NCBI RefSeq assembly: GCF_008086615.1 | Contig: NZ_RXYB01000014.1 | Span: forward strand, 40,617 to 104,616 | Length of the DNA stretch: 64,000 bases | DNA from: Acetobacterium tundrae | Lineage (GTDB): Bacteria > Bacillota > Clostridia > Eubacteriales > Eubacteriaceae | Direction of reading: 5' to 3' | Part shown: piece after piece, positions 54,077-63,873 of the stretch | Layout of the letters: every line of letters starts with the position of its first letter | Numbering within the stretch: the first letter of the stretch is position 1 | Translations under genes and position numbers: made by a program | The notes under the pieces: generated by a model | The model's input: the letters and a program-made list of their open reading frames with translations, nothing else | The model's database searches: none | What the model was told of the DNA's origin: nothing

Positions 54077-54445
54077 TTAGAATTTCAGGCCGGCTTCACG
54101 AGCGCCATCAGCCAATTCTTTTACTCTACCATGATATACATAACCGCCTCTATCAAATACAACGGCTTCGATTCCTTTTTCAAGGGCACGTTTTGCTACT
54201 GCTTGTCCAACTACTTTCGCAGCAGATTTATTTCCTCCATTTGATAACTGACCTTTAAGATCAGAGTCATTGGAAGAAGCGGAAACCAATGTGATACCTT
54301 TTGTATCATCAATAATTTGAGCATAAATATTTTTATTACTTCTAAACACGTTCAAACGTGGTTTCATTTCAGTTCCAGAAATCTTATTTCTGACCCGATA
54401 ATGACGTGCGACACGTAATTTATTTTTAATCGGTTTCTTGATCAT
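54077..54445 (-). CDS. rplR: 50S ribosomal protein L18
   Basis: The 122-residue 5S rRNA-binding protein has [20 protein letters not shown] and the end [20 protein letters not shown]. Standard spc position, 40 bases behind rplF. Confidence 0.98.
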   Translation of the reverse strand: MIKKPIKNKLRVARHYRVRNKISGTEMKPRLNVFRSNKNIYAQIIDDTKGITLVSASSNDSDLKGQLSNGGNKSAAKVVGQAVAKRALEKGIEAVVFDRGGYVYHGRVKELADGAREAGLKF

Positions 54446-54485
54446 CGAGTTTCACTCCCTTCATTATCTTTGACGGGTTAGCAGG

Positions 54486-55022
54486 CTATTTCCCTGTTTT
54501 ACCTTCTTTACGTCTAACTACTTCATCAGCATATCTTACGCCATGACCCTTATAAGGTTCAGGTGGACGTTTTGCTCGAATGTTGGCGGCATAAGCCCCC
54601 ACTGCTTCTTTGCTAATGCCTTTGATGACGACTTTTGTATTCGTCTCCGGAACAGATTCGACTCCTTCAGGATCTTCCATCTCTACCGGATGTGAGAATC
54701 CTAAATTCATAACCAACTTGTTCCCTTTTTTTTCTGCTCTATATCCTACTCCACTGATTTCCAATGTTTTTGTAAAGCCCTTGGTAACGCCTGTAACCAT
54801 ATTTTGAATTAAAGCACGTGTTAAACCATGAAGCGATTTATGCAGCTTACTTTCAGATGGACGTGAGACAACAACTTCGCTCTCTTGAACATCGATGATG
54901 ATATCAGGATGAAATGTTCTAACCAGTTGTCCTAACGGACCTTTGACCGTCAAGGTTTGACCATCTTTTTGAATGTCGACTCCCTGGAGGATCACAACGG
55001 GTGCTTTCCCAATTCTTGACAT
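54486..55022 (-). CDS. rplF: 50S ribosomal protein L6
   Basis: The 178-residue protein starts [11 protein letters not shown] and ends with the conserved [19 protein letters not shown] region. It has the usual two-domain length. It lies 24 bases behind rpsH. Confidence 0.98.
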   Translation of the reverse strand: MSRIGKAPVVILQGVDIQKDGQTLTVKGPLGQLVRTFHPDIIIDVQESEVVVSRPSESKLHKSLHGLTRALIQNMVTGVTKGFTKTLEISGVGYRAEKKGNKLVMNLGFSHPVEMEDPEGVESVPETNTKVVIKGISKEAVGAYAANIRAKRPPEPYKGHGVRYADEVVRRKEGKTGK

Positions 55023-55046
55023 CTTTTTACCTCCTGTCTTAATTTG

Positions 55047-55445
55047 TTACCAAACGTAACATATCACTTCGCCGCCAACACCGGCTTTTCTTGCTTTTTT
55101 ATCTGTCATAACACCTTTTGATGTGGATATGATAGCAATGCCAAGACCATTTAAAACCTTTGGCACTTCATCTTTTCCTGCATATACTCTTAAACCGGGT
55201 TTAGAAATTCTTTTAATGCCTGCTACGACACGACTTTTATTTTCTCCGTATTTAAGAGCAATTTTAATTATTCCTTGTTTTTCATCTGTGATGTAATCGA
55301 CTTTATTAATATAACCTTCTTCTAAAAGAATTTGAGCAATCGCTTTCTTTTCTTTAGAAGCAGGCATCTCAACCATTTTATGACCTGCATTGTTTGCATT
55401 TCTAATGCGTGTTAACATATCCGCAATGGGATCAGTCATAACCAT
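55047..55445 (-). CDS. rpsH: 30S ribosomal protein S8
   Basis: The 132-residue 16S-binding protein has [13 protein letters not shown] and the C-terminal [21 protein letters not shown]8 represses the spc operon in some bacteria. It lies 33 bases behind rpsZ. Confidence 0.98.
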   Translation of the reverse strand: MVMTDPIADMLTRIRNANNAGHKMVEMPASKEKKAIAQILLEEGYINKVDYITDEKQGIIKIALKYGENKSRVVAGIKRISKPGLRVYAGKDEVPKVLNGLGIAIISTSKGVMTDKKARKAGVGGEVICYVW

Positions 55446-55478
55446 ACTCGGTACCTCCTTTTCTGTGCTGGTTTGTTT

Positions 55479-55664
55479 TTACCAGCTTGCTTTTCTTACG
55501 CCAGGAATCTCGCCTTTATATGCTAATTCTCGGAAACATATACGACAAACACCGAATTTTTTTAAAACAGAATGTGGTCGTCCACAAATTCGACATCTAG
55601 TATATTCCTGAGTTGAATACTTTTGTTTTTTTTGTTGCTTTACTTTCATTGATTTTTTTGCCAC
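55479..55664 (-). CDS. rpsZ: 30S ribosomal protein S14 type Z
   Basis: The GTG at 55664 is preceded by AAGGAGGAC at about six bases and yields a 61-residue protein; the longer frame overlaps rplE and is rejected. The two pairs CRICG and CRICF form the zinc site of the short S14. It is the only S14 in the window. Confidence 0.96.
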   Translation of the reverse strand: MAKKSMKVKQQKKQKYSTQEYTRCRICGRPHSVLKKFGVCRICFRELAYKGEIPGVRKASW

Positions 55665-55677
55665 TTTAACGTCCTCC

Positions 55678-56220
55678 TTATGCTCTACTGAATGGAATGC
55701 CAAGCAGTCTTAACAGTTCATGAGCTTCTTCATCTGTTTTTGCCGTTGTGACAAACATAATATCCAAGCCTCTGACCTTTTCGACCTTGTCATAATCAAT
55801 TTCAGGAAAAATGAGTTGTTCCTTAATACCAAAAGCATAATTACCACGTCCATCAAAGGATTTGTTTGATAAACCTCTGAAGTCACGCACTCTAGGAAGG
55901 GCAACATTAAATAACTTATCCGTGAATTCGTACATGCGATCACTTCTTAAAGTTACTTTCGCTCCAATGTTCATGCCTTCTCGGACTTTAAAATTAGCAA
56001 CTGACTTTTTCGCTTTTGTAATTATTGGTCTTTGACCAGCTATTATTCCAAGGTCAATCACTGCTGCTTCTAAAGCTTTAGAGTTATCTTTGCAATCTCC
56101 TAAACCCATGTTAAGTATAACTTTTTCAAGTTTAGGAACTTCCATGATATTTTTATATTGAAATTTTTCCATTAAAGCTGGAATCACTTCAGTAAGATAT
56201 TTGTCTTTTAATCTGGGCAT
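55678..56220 (-). CDS. rplE: 50S ribosomal protein L5
   Basis: The 180-residue 5S rRNA-binding protein has [30 protein letters not shown] and [20 protein letters not shown]. The length and order (rplX-rplE-rpsZ) are standard. Confidence 0.98.
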   Translation of the reverse strand: MPRLKDKYLTEVIPALMEKFQYKNIMEVPKLEKVILNMGLGDCKDNSKALEAAVIDLGIIAGQRPIITKAKKSVANFKVREGMNIGAKVTLRSDRMYEFTDKLFNVALPRVRDFRGLSNKSFDGRGNYAFGIKEQLIFPEIDYDKVEKVRGLDIMFVTTAKTDEEAHELLRLLGIPFSRA

Positions 56221-56240
56221 ATTGATCCTCCTTCCCGAAA

Positions 56241-56555
56241 TTAATTATTAAATGTTTCATTGCATTTTTTACAGTATCTAACTTTTTTGCCATCACTCAA
56301 CACTTTATGTCCGGTTCTTACACCTTTATCACATTTAGGACAATATATCAAGACGTTAGAAGCCTGAAGGCTTCCTTCTTGTTTAACAATACCACCTTGT
56401 TGCATTTGTTGTGTTGGTTTTTGATGCTTAGTTACCATATTTACATTTTCCACAAGGACTTTTCCATCTTTAGGATAAGATTGAATCACTTTTCCTTTTT
56501 TTCCTTTGTCCTTACCGGAAATAACCACTACGATATCATCTTTTTTAATATGCAT
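56241..56555 (-). CDS. rplX: 50S ribosomal protein L24
   Basis: The 104-residue protein has the KOW motif [14 protein letters not shown] at the N-terminus. The C-terminal part has four cysteines (CPKC and CKKC), a zinc-ribbon-like form seen in clostridial L24. It is 14 bases behind rplN. Confidence 0.97.
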   Translation of the reverse strand: MHIKKDDIVVVISGKDKGKKGKVIQSYPKDGKVLVENVNMVTKHQKPTQQMQQGGIVKQEGSLQASNVLIYCPKCDKGVRTGHKVLSDGKKVRYCKKCNETFNN

Positions 56556-56569
56556 CTTTCATTTCCTCC

Positions 56570-56938
56570 TTAAAGTACTTCAGGAGCCAAAGATACGATT
56601 TTCATGTATTTCTTGTCCCTTAGCTCTCTTGCGACAGGTCCAAAAATACGAGTACCTTTTGGGTTTTTATCATCTTTTATAAGAACCGCTGCATTTTGGT
56701 CGAACTTGATGTAACTTCCATCGTCTCTTCTGATTCCACTTTTTGTTCTTACGACAACGGCTTTAACAACGTCGCCTTTTTTAACATCGCCACCGGGTGC
56801 AGCACTTTTAACAGCACACACGATAACATCCCCGATATTTGCATATCGACGACCGGAACCACCAAGAACTCGGATGCACAATAATTCCTTTGCACCGGTA
56901 TTATCTGCTACTTTTAGTCTCGATTCTTGTTGAATCAT
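56570..56938 (-). CDS. rplN: 50S ribosomal protein L14
   Basis: The start is ATG 56938, giving [29 protein letters not shown] lies upstream and an in-frame GTG inside that stretch is rejected. The 122-residue protein is full length, ending [11 protein letters not shown]. Confidence 0.98.
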   Translation of the reverse strand: MIQQESRLKVADNTGAKELLCIRVLGGSGRRYANIGDVIVCAVKSAAPGGDVKKGDVVKAVVVRTKSGIRRDDGSYIKFDQNAAVLIKDDKNPKGTRIFGPVARELRDKKYMKIVSLAPEVL

Positions 56939-56965
56939 CCGAAATACCTCCTTCCGCACATTAAC

Positions 56966-57223
56966 TTATAGTGCTTTTTCTACGATTTCTACTAATCTCC
57001 AACGTTTGTCTTTGCTCAATGGTCTTGTTTCCATTATTTTTACGGTATCACCGATTTTACATTCGTTTTGTTCGTCATGGGCTTTAAACTTTACAGTCTT
57101 TTTGACTCGTTTTTGGTATAAAGGATGCTTTCCAAAGCTTTCAACTGCAACAACAATTGTTTTTTCCATCTTATCGCTGACAACTTTACCAACTCGAGTT
57201 TTTCTGTAATTTCTTTCTTCCAT
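56966..57223 (-). CDS. rpsQ: 30S ribosomal protein S17
   Basis: The 85-residue OB-fold protein has [19 protein letters not shown] and [19 protein letters not shown]. Standard S10 operon position, 28 bases behind rpmC. Confidence 0.98.
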   Translation of the reverse strand: MEERNYRKTRVGKVVSDKMEKTIVVAVESFGKHPLYQKRVKKTVKFKAHDEQNECKIGDTVKIMETRPLSKDKRWRLVEIVEKAL

Positions 57224-57251
57224 AAGCTAAACCTCCTTATCTATTGGTTTA

Positions 57252-57455
57252 TTATGCTTCGTCTGACTTCATTGCACGTTCTTGCATAATTGTTTTGATG
57301 CGTGCATAAGTCTTCTTGACATCTTTGATGCGCATTGGATTTTCCAACTGGCCTGTAGCATGTTGAAATCTCAAATTGAATAACTCTTCTTTAAGGTCAC
57401 CCAATTTTTCGGTAAGTTCTAAATTCGATAATTCTCTTAATTCACTTGGTTTCAT
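57252..57455 (-). CDS. rpmC: 50S ribosomal protein L29
   Basis: The 67-residue helical protein has [20 protein letters not shown] and [18 protein letters not shown]. It overlaps rplP by four bases (ATGA). Confidence 0.98.
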   Translation of the reverse strand: MKPSELRELSNLELTEKLGDLKEELFNLRFQHATGQLENPMRIKDVKKTYARIKTIMQERAMKSDEA

Positions 57456-57892
57456 GACTCATCACCCACTTCTTGCGCTTCCTGATCTTTGCGAGTGATA
57501 AATTTTGTTTTAATTGGCAATTTATGCTGAGCAAGACGCATAGCTTCCCGAGCAATCTCCTCAGGAATTCCGGCAATCTCAAACATTACTCTACCTGGTT
57601 TTACCACTGCAACCCAATACTCTGGCGAACCTTTACCGGAACCCATACGAGTTTCTGCTGGTTTCTTTGTAACAGGTTTATCTGGAAATATTTTAATCCA
57701 GACCTGACCACCTCTTTTAATATATCTGGTCATAGCAACACGAGCAGCTTCTATCTGATTTGCAGTAATCCATGCTGGTTCTAGTGCTTGAATAGCGTAA
57801 TCTCCATAGGTAATTTTATTACCACGAAGTGCTTTTCCTTTCATACGACCTCTATGTACTTTTCTACGTTTTACACGTTTAGGCATTAACAT
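57452..57892 (-). CDS. rplP: 50S ribosomal protein L16
   Basis: The 146-residue protein begins [20 protein letters not shown] and has [20 protein letters not shown] and [19 protein letters not shown]. It binds at the A site and peptidyl transferase region. It lies 18 bases behind rpsC. Confidence 0.98.
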   Translation of the reverse strand: MLMPKRVKRRKVHRGRMKGKALRGNKITYGDYAIQALEPAWITANQIEAARVAMTRYIKRGGQVWIKIFPDKPVTKKPAETRMGSGKGSPEYWVAVVKPGRVMFEIAGIPEEIAREAMRLAQHKLPIKTKFITRKDQEAQEVGDES

Positions 57893-57910
57893 ATACGTTG
57901 TCCTCCTCTC

Positions 57911-58633
57911 TTAGTTTTCTGTCCTGTTAGTAGGAGCTTTACGACGAGTATTTTTTTTAGCTTTCGCATCATCTTCAGCAGTAACCGCTAAAACATCTTC
58001 ACGTCCCGTTAAAATTTCACCTTTATTGACCCAAACCTTCACGCCTACTTTACCGTAGGTGGTGTCAGCTTCAGCAAAACCGTAGCTAATATCAGCTCTT
58101 AGCGTTTGAAGTGGCACTTGGCCTTGAGCATAATGCTCATTACGTGCCATTTCAGCACCATTCAAACGTCCTGCTACTGCAGTTTTAATACCCTTTGCTC
58201 CAGCTCGCATGGTTCGTTGCATTGTTTGTTTCATTGCACGACGGAAAGAAATTCTTCTTTCTAATTGTGCTGCGATATTTTCAGCAATAAGCTGCGCATC
58301 CATATCGACATTTTTGACCTCTACAATATTAATAAACACAGTTTTTTTGGTCATTTTTTCAAGTTCAAGTCGTAAAGTATCGATACCTGCACCACCACGA
58401 CCTATAATCATGCCTGGTTTAGCAGTAAAGATATGAATCTTGACCTTGTTACCAAAACGTTCAATAACTATTTTAGAAATACCCGCCTGGTATTGATTTA
58501 CTTTTATATATTTTCGAATATCGTGATCTTCAATTAAACAATCTGCAAAATCTCTGTCGTTAGCAAACCATTTTGCATTCCAGTCCTTAATAACGCCAAC
58601 TCTAAATCCGTGAGGATTGACTTTTTGACCCAT
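57911..58633 (-). CDS. rpsC: 30S ribosomal protein S3
   Basis: The 240-residue protein has the KH domain [20 protein letters not shown] and the C-terminal domain with [20 protein letters not shown]. The end is a basic tail ([12 protein letters not shown]). Standard position. Confidence 0.98.
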   Translation of the reverse strand: MGQKVNPHGFRVGVIKDWNAKWFANDRDFADCLIEDHDIRKYIKVNQYQAGISKIVIERFGNKVKIHIFTAKPGMIIGRGGAGIDTLRLELEKMTKKTVFINIVEVKNVDMDAQLIAENIAAQLERRISFRRAMKQTMQRTMRAGAKGIKTAVAGRLNGAEMARNEHYAQGQVPLQTLRADISYGFAEADTTYGKVGVKVWVNKGEILTGREDVLAVTAEDDAKAKKNTRRKAPTNRTEN

Positions 58634-58644
58634 CTATGCCCTCC

Positions 58645-58980
58645 TTACTCTTTTTCTTTTAATACGGCTGTAATATGAGACGATCTCTTTCGAATAATCA
58701 TGGCACGTCCCTGTGCACCCGCTCTGAATCTTTTTAGTGTAGGACCCTGATTAGCATATACTTGATCAATATATAAATTTTCAGGATTCATATTAAAATT
58801 GTTTTCAGCATTTGCTAAAGCAGATTTTACAACTTTATCAATTATTTTCGCTGCTTTATTTGGTGTTAATGCTAAAATACTTAATGCTTCTCCAATGCTT
58901 TTGCCTCGAATTAAATCAGCCACTAACTTAGCCTTTCTGGATGAAACACGTACATATTTAGCTGTCGCTCTTGCTTCCAT
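58645..58980 (-). CDS. rplV: 50S ribosomal protein L22
   Basis: The 111-residue protein has AKYVRVSSRKAKLVADLIRG and the exit-tunnel loop region ending RGRAMIIRKRSSHI-like (here QGRAMIIRKRSSHITAVL). It is 18 bases behind rpsS. Confidence 0.98.
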   Translation of the reverse strand: MEARATAKYVRVSSRKAKLVADLIRGKSIGEALSILALTPNKAAKIIDKVVKSALANAENNFNMNPENLYIDQVYANQGPTLKRFRAGAQGRAMIIRKRSSHITAVLKEKE

Positions 58981-58998
58981 TCGTATACCTCCTTTTGG

Positions 58999-59277
58999 CT
59001 ATTTTAATTTAGATTTCTTTTCTCCAGCATGACCTCTGAAGGTTCTGGTTGGCGCAAACTCACCGAGTTTGTGTCCTACCATATCTTCGGTAACATAAAC
59101 TGGAACATGTTTTCTTCCATCATGAACTGCGATGGTATGCCCTACCATTTGTGGAAAAAGTGTGGAGCTTCTTGACCATGTCTTTAATACATTCTTTTCA
59201 TCTTTTTCGTTCATTGCTTCGATGCGTTTAAGTAACTTTTCATCACAAAAAGGTCCCTTTTTTAATGATCTACTCAT
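58999..59277 (-). CDS. rpsS: 30S ribosomal protein S19
   Basis: The 92-residue protein starts [20 protein letters not shown] and has [20 protein letters not shown]. Standard S10 operon position, 41 bases behind rplB. Confidence 0.98.
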   Translation of the reverse strand: MSRSLKKGPFCDEKLLKRIEAMNEKDEKNVLKTWSRSSTLFPQMVGHTIAVHDGRKHVPVYVTEDMVGHKLGEFAPTRTFRGHAGEKKSKLK

Positions 59278-59318
59278 TGTTCATCCTCCTCTCGATTCGT
59301 CATCTTATGGTTGAGTGT

Positions 59319-60152
59319 TTATTTTTTATTTCTTGATCTTACAATATATTTATCGGAAGGTTTATTTTTCTTACGTGTTTTATAACCCATCGCTGGTTTA
59401 CCCCAAGGAGTAACTGGACCAGAACGTCCGATTGGTGCTTTTCCTTCACCACCACCATGTGGATGGTCATTTGGATTCATTACCGAACCACGTACAGTTG
59501 GTCGAATGCCCATATGTCTTTTACGACCGGCTTTACCAATTCGCACATTTTGATGGTCTAAATTTCCGACTTGACCAATTGTAGCTCGACATTCAATTCG
59601 AACCATTCTCATTTCTCCAGAAGGCAATCTCAGTGTCGCATAATTCCCATCTTTCGCCATAAGTTGTGCACTTGTTCCAGCTGAGCGAACCAATTGTGCG
59701 CCTTTGCCTGCTTTTAACTCAACATTATGAATGGTTGTACCAACTGGGATGTTTTTCAATGGCAAACAATTACCAATGGTGATATCTGATTCAGGTCCTG
59801 AAACGATAACATCGCCAACTTTTAATTTTAATGGTGCAACAATATAACGTTTTTCACCATCTGCATAGTGAATTAATGCTATGTTTGAGCTTCTATTTGG
59901 ATCGTATTCAATTCCTGCGATTTTTCCAGGAACATTATCTTTATTTCTTTTAAAATCAATAATTCGATATTTTCTTTTTGCTCCACCACCATGATGTCTA
60001 ACGGTGATACGACCGTATGCGTTACGGCCTGCGTGTTTTTTTAGTGGTGACAATAAAGATTTCTCAGGCACAGTTTTAGTGATTTCCTCGAATGTATTGA
60101 CACTCATATTTCTACGCCCAGGGGACGTTGGTTTATACTTTCTAATACCCAT
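59319..60152 (-). CDS. rplB: 50S ribosomal protein L2
   Basis: The 277-residue protein has [17 protein letters not shown] and the conserved peptidyl transferase loop [18 protein letters not shown] (His near residue 229). Length is normal. Confidence 0.98.
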   Translation of the reverse strand: MGIRKYKPTSPGRRNMSVNTFEEITKTVPEKSLLSPLKKHAGRNAYGRITVRHHGGGAKRKYRIIDFKRNKDNVPGKIAGIEYDPNRSSNIALIHYADGEKRYIVAPLKLKVGDVIVSGPESDITIGNCLPLKNIPVGTTIHNVELKAGKGAQLVRSAGTSAQLMAKDGNYATLRLPSGEMRMVRIECRATIGQVGNLDHQNVRIGKAGRKRHMGIRPTVRGSVMNPNDHPHGGGEGKAPIGRSGPVTPWGKPAMGYKTRKKNKPSDKYIVRSRNKK

Positions 60153-60205
60153 TATTCGCTACCTCCTTTTTGTATGCTTCTCGGGTTGTAGTCTCGCTTA
60201 TGTGA

Positions 60206-60496
60206 TTATACGCCTTCGAAGAATTGGATGCCCTTACTTCCAGGTGTTAACTTCACGATGGCCTTTTTCCAATTAGATCTTCGGCCAACGAAACGTCCGG
60301 TTCTTTTTATTTTACCATTCATATTCATTGTGTTTACTTTTTCAACTTCAACACCGAATATTACTTCAATTGCATTTTTTATTTCAATTTTATTCGCTCT
60401 TTTATCTACTTTAAATGTAAACTTTTTTTCTTCTGCATCTGCCATACTACGTTCTGTAATAATTGGCTTGATGATAATATCACGAGGATTTTTCAT
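60206..60496 (-). CDS. rplW: 50S ribosomal protein L23
   Basis: The 96-residue protein starts [20 protein letters not shown] and has [20 protein letters not shown]. It sits at the tunnel exit and docks SRP and trigger factor. Its ATG overlaps the rplD stop by one base (TAATG). Confidence 0.98.
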   Translation of the reverse strand: MKNPRDIIIKPIITERSMADAEEKKFTFKVDKRANKIEIKNAIEVIFGVEVEKVNTMNMNGKIKRTGRFVGRRSNWKKAIVKLTPGSKGIQFFEGV

Positions 60497-61116
60497 TATG
60501 CGTATACCTCCTCAATTTTTTCTAATGCTTCCTGAGTCATAATCAATATATCATACTTCAACATATCATATACATTCAATTCATTGACCGTCGTGGTTGC
60601 GACTTTAGGAATATTGCTTGCTGAACGAATAACTGCTTCATTGTTTTCTGGAAGTACAATCAAGGCTTTTTGAACATTGATATTATTCAGTACGGCAATC
60701 ATTTCTTTTGTTTTTGGGACATCCATCGCTAATTGATTTAATACGCGAATTTCATTGTCCTGTGCTTTTGCCGAGAAAACTGATTTCATAGCTAAAGCTT
60801 TAACTTTTTTATTAACTTTTTTACTGTAGTCTCTTGATTTCGGTGCAAACACCACACCGCCGCCCTTCCACAATGGAGATCGGATTGTGCCGGCACGAGC
60901 CCGACCTGTTCCCTTTTGTCTCCAAGGTTTTCGACCGCCGCCACGTACTTCCGAACGTGTCAAAGCTGAGCGTGTTCCTTGTCGTCTATTTGCAAGCAGT
61001 GCTACCACTACTTCATGTACTACATACTCGTTGGGTTCGATTCCGAAGATTCCTTCGCTTAACTCGACATCACCAACAACATTTCCTTTTACATCTAAAA
61101 TGTCAATTTTAGGCAT
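60496..61116 (-). CDS. rplD: 50S ribosomal protein L4
   Basis: The 206-residue protein has [20 protein letters not shown] followed by [16 protein letters not shown], the tunnel-lining loop. In other bacteria L4 feeds back on the S10 operon. It is 29 bases behind rplC. Confidence 0.98.
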   Translation of the reverse strand: MPKIDILDVKGNVVGDVELSEGIFGIEPNEYVVHEVVVALLANRRQGTRSALTRSEVRGGGRKPWRQKGTGRARAGTIRSPLWKGGGVVFAPKSRDYSKKVNKKVKALAMKSVFSAKAQDNEIRVLNQLAMDVPKTKEMIAVLNNINVQKALIVLPENNEAVIRSASNIPKVATTTVNELNVYDMLKYDILIMTQEALEKIEEVYA

Positions 61117-61145
61117 TTAATTTCCTCCTTTCAGGCTTGATTTTT

Positions 61146-61775
61146 TTATGCTTTAACGCTGCTTTTAATTGTAATAAGTGCTCCTCTGATGCCTGGTACC
61201 GCACCCCTGATTAAGAGTACATTGTCTTCAACATCAACTTTAACAATTTCTAAATTAATAGCAGTCACATTTTTGTTTCCCATTTGGCCAGGAAGCTTCT
61301 TTCCTTTAAAAACTCTTGAAGGAGAAGAACACGCTCCCATGGAACCTGGTCTTCTGTGATATTTTGAACCATGAGCCATCGGTCCTCTGGATTGGCCATG
61401 TCGTTTAATGACCCCCTGGAATCCCTTACCCTTTGATTTGCCTGAAATATCAACATGATCTCCAGATTCAAACATATCAGCCTGAATCAATTGTCCCGTT
61501 TCATAGCTTGCATAATCATCAAGCTTAAATTCACGGATTACTTTTTTATATTCCACACTGTTTTTGTCATAATGACCCTTTAAAGGTTTTGTCATTCGAC
61601 GTTCCTTCACTTCACCGAAAGCCAATTGAAGAGCTTCATATCCATCAACTTCAATGGTTTTCTTTTGAAGCACAACACAAGGTCCTGCTTCAACTACAGT
61701 TACAGGAATAACAGTGCCATCTTCTGTGAAAATCTGTGTCATTCCAATTTTTCTACCAATAATCGCTTTTTTCAT
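61146..61775 (-). CDS. rplC: 50S ribosomal protein L3
   Basis: The 209-residue protein starts [20 protein letters not shown] and has [20 protein letters not shown]. It lies 53 bases behind rpsJ, with AGGAGG upstream. Confidence 0.98.
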   Translation of the reverse strand: MKKAIIGRKIGMTQIFTEDGTVIPVTVVEAGPCVVLQKKTIEVDGYEALQLAFGEVKERRMTKPLKGHYDKNSVEYKKVIREFKLDDYASYETGQLIQADMFESGDHVDISGKSKGKGFQGVIKRHGQSRGPMAHGSKYHRRPGSMGACSSPSRVFKGKKLPGQMGNKNVTAINLEIVKVDVEDNVLLIRGAVPGIRGALITIKSSVKA

Positions 61776-61828
61776 TGTTTCCTCCTAAATATCATTGGAT
61801 TGCTGAGCAATCATAATACCATTGGGGT

Positions 61829-62137
61829 CTATAGTTTAATTTCTATATCAACGCCTGCTGGTAAGTTCAATCGCATTAATGCATCCACAGTTTTTGGTGT
61901 TGGATTTAAAATATCAATCAACCGTTTGTGTGTGCGCATTTCAAATTGTTCTCTGGAATCTTTGTACTTATGCACTGCACGAAGAATCGTAATGATTTCT
62001 TTGTCTGTTGGCAGTGGCACCGGACCAGATACGCTAGCACCTGTTCTCTTTGCTGTTTCAACAATTCGTTCAGCTGATTGATCCAAAATTTTATGATCAA
62101 ACGCTTTCAACCTGATTCTAATCTTTTGTTTTGCCAT
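61829..62137 (-). CDS. rpsJ: 30S ribosomal protein S10
   Basis: The 102-residue protein starts [20 protein letters not shown] and has [17 protein letters not shown] and [12 protein letters not shown]. It is the first gene of the S10-spc-alpha operon and also the transcription factor NusE. TAAGGAGG precedes it. A leader of about 230 bases separates it from the promoter. Confidence 0.98.
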   Translation of the reverse strand: MAKQKIRIRLKAFDHKILDQSAERIVETAKRTGASVSGPVPLPTDKEIITILRAVHKYKDSREQFEMRTHKRLIDILNPTPKTVDALMRLNLPAGVDIEIKL

Positions 62138-62367
62138 ACCTAAATTTTACCTCCTTATTTATTTCTAATCGTCATTTAGGTACTCCAATCACGTGTCAAC
62201 CCATCCGGGTGTTTCATCATTATTTTTTTCAAAATGACTAAAGTCATTCTGATGGAATTGTATGATATTCGTGATTGTCGTCCGATTCTTAGATCGTGAC
62301 ATACTCCGTGAAAATTAACCTGTCTAAGGCGACAGCAACCTCTCACTTCATCGCAGAGTGTCAACCT
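62138..62367 (-). promoter_or_regulatory. Leader of the S10-spc-alpha operon
   Basis: This 230-base transcribed leader contains several short inverted repeats, among them an AATGACTTTAGTCATT-type palindrome near 62234-62255. An open frame in it lacks a ribosome binding site and any known similarity, so I treat it as non-coding. Ribosomal-protein leader regulation (for example by L4) is possible; I cannot assign an Rfam family. Confidence 0.5.
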
Positions 62368-62372
62368 TCCCT

Positions 62373-62401
62373 ATTATACAAGAAAAAAACGCCCTTAGCA
62401 A
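62373..62401 (-). promoter_or_regulatory. S10 operon promoter overlapping the degV terminator
   Basis: TTGCTA (62396-62401) and TATAAT (62373-62378) with spacer 17 on the minus strand. The -35 sits in the loop and right arm of the degV terminator hairpin. Confidence 0.75.
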
Positions 62402-62411
62402 GCGTTTTTTT
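62383..62411 (-). terminator. degV terminator
   Basis: Ten-bp stem (62383-62392 with 62402-62411) with a 9-nt loop; on the minus strand GCG is followed by seven T. Confidence 0.8.
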
Positions 62412-62424
62412 GATTTTTTTTTAT

Positions 62425-63291
62425 TTATTTTAATATTTTTTCCGGAGGCATGTCCAGAAAATATATTCCTGTACCTTGAAGTCCTAAATGGGCTGCTAAA
62501 ACACAGCCAATCGGTACCGGTTCAATTTTTGTAACGCCCATTTCTCGCAAAGCACTTTCATACTCTTCAACGGGTTTCATGGAACCAGTATATGCTATAC
62601 CAACGTTCTGGTCAAGATAATCCTTAATATTTTGAGCGGTTATTTCGACAACTGTTCGTTGCGCTTTTTTACTTCCCCGAGATTTGCCAATGACTTTTAA
62701 TTCTCCATTTTCAACCGATACGATGGGATGAATTTTCAGAAAGCCACCGACAACTGCTGTCCCCTTGGATACTCGACCACCCATGTATAGCCAATTCAAA
62801 TCTTCGATACTAAAATAGAAATGAGCATGAGGAATGAATTTCTTTGCTGCATCAGCCAAATACTCAAGATTTTTCCCCTGTTCAATGAGTTTCAAAAGTT
62901 CTACTGCTATAATGGCTATACTTCCCCCGCTGTGAAGACTATCAACTATTTTACATTTAAAATCCGGATATTTTTCTAAAACATCTTTTAAAACAAAGCC
63001 CGCTGTTTCATAACTTCCTGACAGCTTTGAAGAGAATGTAAGATACAGACATTCTTCGTTATTTTTTGCGCAATTTTCGAAATATTCGATAAAATCTCCT
63101 GGATTTACTTGGGACGTGGTAGGCACGATCCCCTGTTCCATAAATTCATTCATCCTTCTTAAATCAATTTCTCGTTTATCCCGATATGCTTTTCCTTCAA
63201 TAATTACATTTAATGAAACCATATCTAAATTCGGATGGTTTACATAATCTTTAGGTAAATCACACATACTATCAACCAAGAGTCTAATCAT
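62425..63291 (-). CDS. DegV family fatty acid-binding protein
   Basis: The 288-residue protein starts MIRLLVDSMCDLPKDY and has the fatty-acid contacts VPTTSQVNPGDF and SSKLSGSYETA. DegV (FakB-like) proteins bind a fatty acid for phosphorylation by a FakA kinase, which is not in this window. It overlaps the DUF6483 gene by eight bases, so the two are co-expressed. Confidence 0.93.
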   Translation of the reverse strand: MIRLLVDSMCDLPKDYVNHPNLDMVSLNVIIEGKAYRDKREIDLRRMNEFMEQGIVPTTSQVNPGDFIEYFENCAKNNEECLYLTFSSKLSGSYETAGFVLKDVLEKYPDFKCKIVDSLHSGGSIAIIAVELLKLIEQGKNLEYLADAAKKFIPHAHFYFSIEDLNWLYMGGRVSKGTAVVGGFLKIHPIVSVENGELKVIGKSRGSKKAQRTVVEITAQNIKDYLDQNVGIAYTGSMKPVEEYESALREMGVTKIEPVPIGCVLAAHLGLQGTGIYFLDMPPEKILK

Positions 63292-63682
63292 TTCTTACTT
63301 CTTTCCAATTCCGTCTATTAGAATCATTGTATTTTTTCTGATAAATTTCTTTTATCTGATCTAAGCTTTCAAATGCTTCTTCTCGAGAATAATTTTGTTC
63401 CCGTAAATATTCATCGCTCATTTTAAAAACTTCCGAATAAAATTTTTCTGACAATTTCAGATGTTCAAGTTTAGGATCTTTTTCAATTGTTTCAAACAAA
63501 GCATTCTCAGCTTCATTTATTTTTCCATTATAAATCATTTCCTGGAAATGATAAAACAAGTAATCATCTTCGATCATTGCAACTTGTTCTTTCTCAATTT
63601 CAAATTTCTCTTTTCGGAATATTTCGATTACAAATTTAGAAAAGCTCTCAATTTCTCTCATGAGGAAATCATTTTTTAACAT
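63284..63682 (-). CDS. DUF6483 family protein
   Basis: The 132-residue, mostly helical acidic protein starts MLKNDFLMREIESFSKFVIE, with DYLFYHFQEMIYNGKINEAE in the middle, the pattern of DUF6483 proteins of Firmicutes. There are no membrane segments or catalytic motifs. The function is unknown. It is the first gene of a pair with degV, placed between tuf and rpsJ. Confidence 0.75.
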   Translation of the reverse strand: MLKNDFLMREIESFSKFVIEIFRKEKFEIEKEQVAMIEDDYLFYHFQEMIYNGKINEAENALFETIEKDPKLEHLKLSEKFYSEVFKMSDEYLREQNYSREEAFESLDQIKEIYQKKYNDSNRRNWKEVRND

Positions 63683-63705
63683 CTTATTCTCTTATCGCTT
63701 TCTTC

Positions 63706-63731
63706 GTTATTTGTTATTTGTTATTTGTTAT
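63706..63731. repeat. 7-bp tandem repeat (GTTATTT)
   Basis: About 3.7 copies of GTTATTT upstream of the DUF6483 gene. It is short and AT-rich; it could change the spacing of that gene's promoter if copy number varies. Confidence 0.75.
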
Positions 63732-63799
63732 AGATGATACCACAAATCATATCCCTTTTCCTATCAAATATTGTTTTTGTGAATTTTTCACGTTAATAA

Positions 63800-63830
63800 G
63801 ACCGCCTCTCAGAATGAGAGGCGGTCTTTT
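63800..63830. terminator. tuf terminator
   Basis: A perfect 12-bp GC-rich stem (63800-63811 with 63815-63826) with a 3-nt loop. T-rich tails follow on both strands; the minus strand end serves tuf. Confidence 0.9.
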
Positions 63831-63873
63831 ATTCATTAAAATTTTACATATTTTTCGAAAACTGGCTGCAACT

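Noticed and set aside
62176..62364. Open frame of 62 codons in the S10 operon leader
   Set aside because: No ribosome binding site, unusual composition and no recognisable similarity; the stretch looks like a structured leader.
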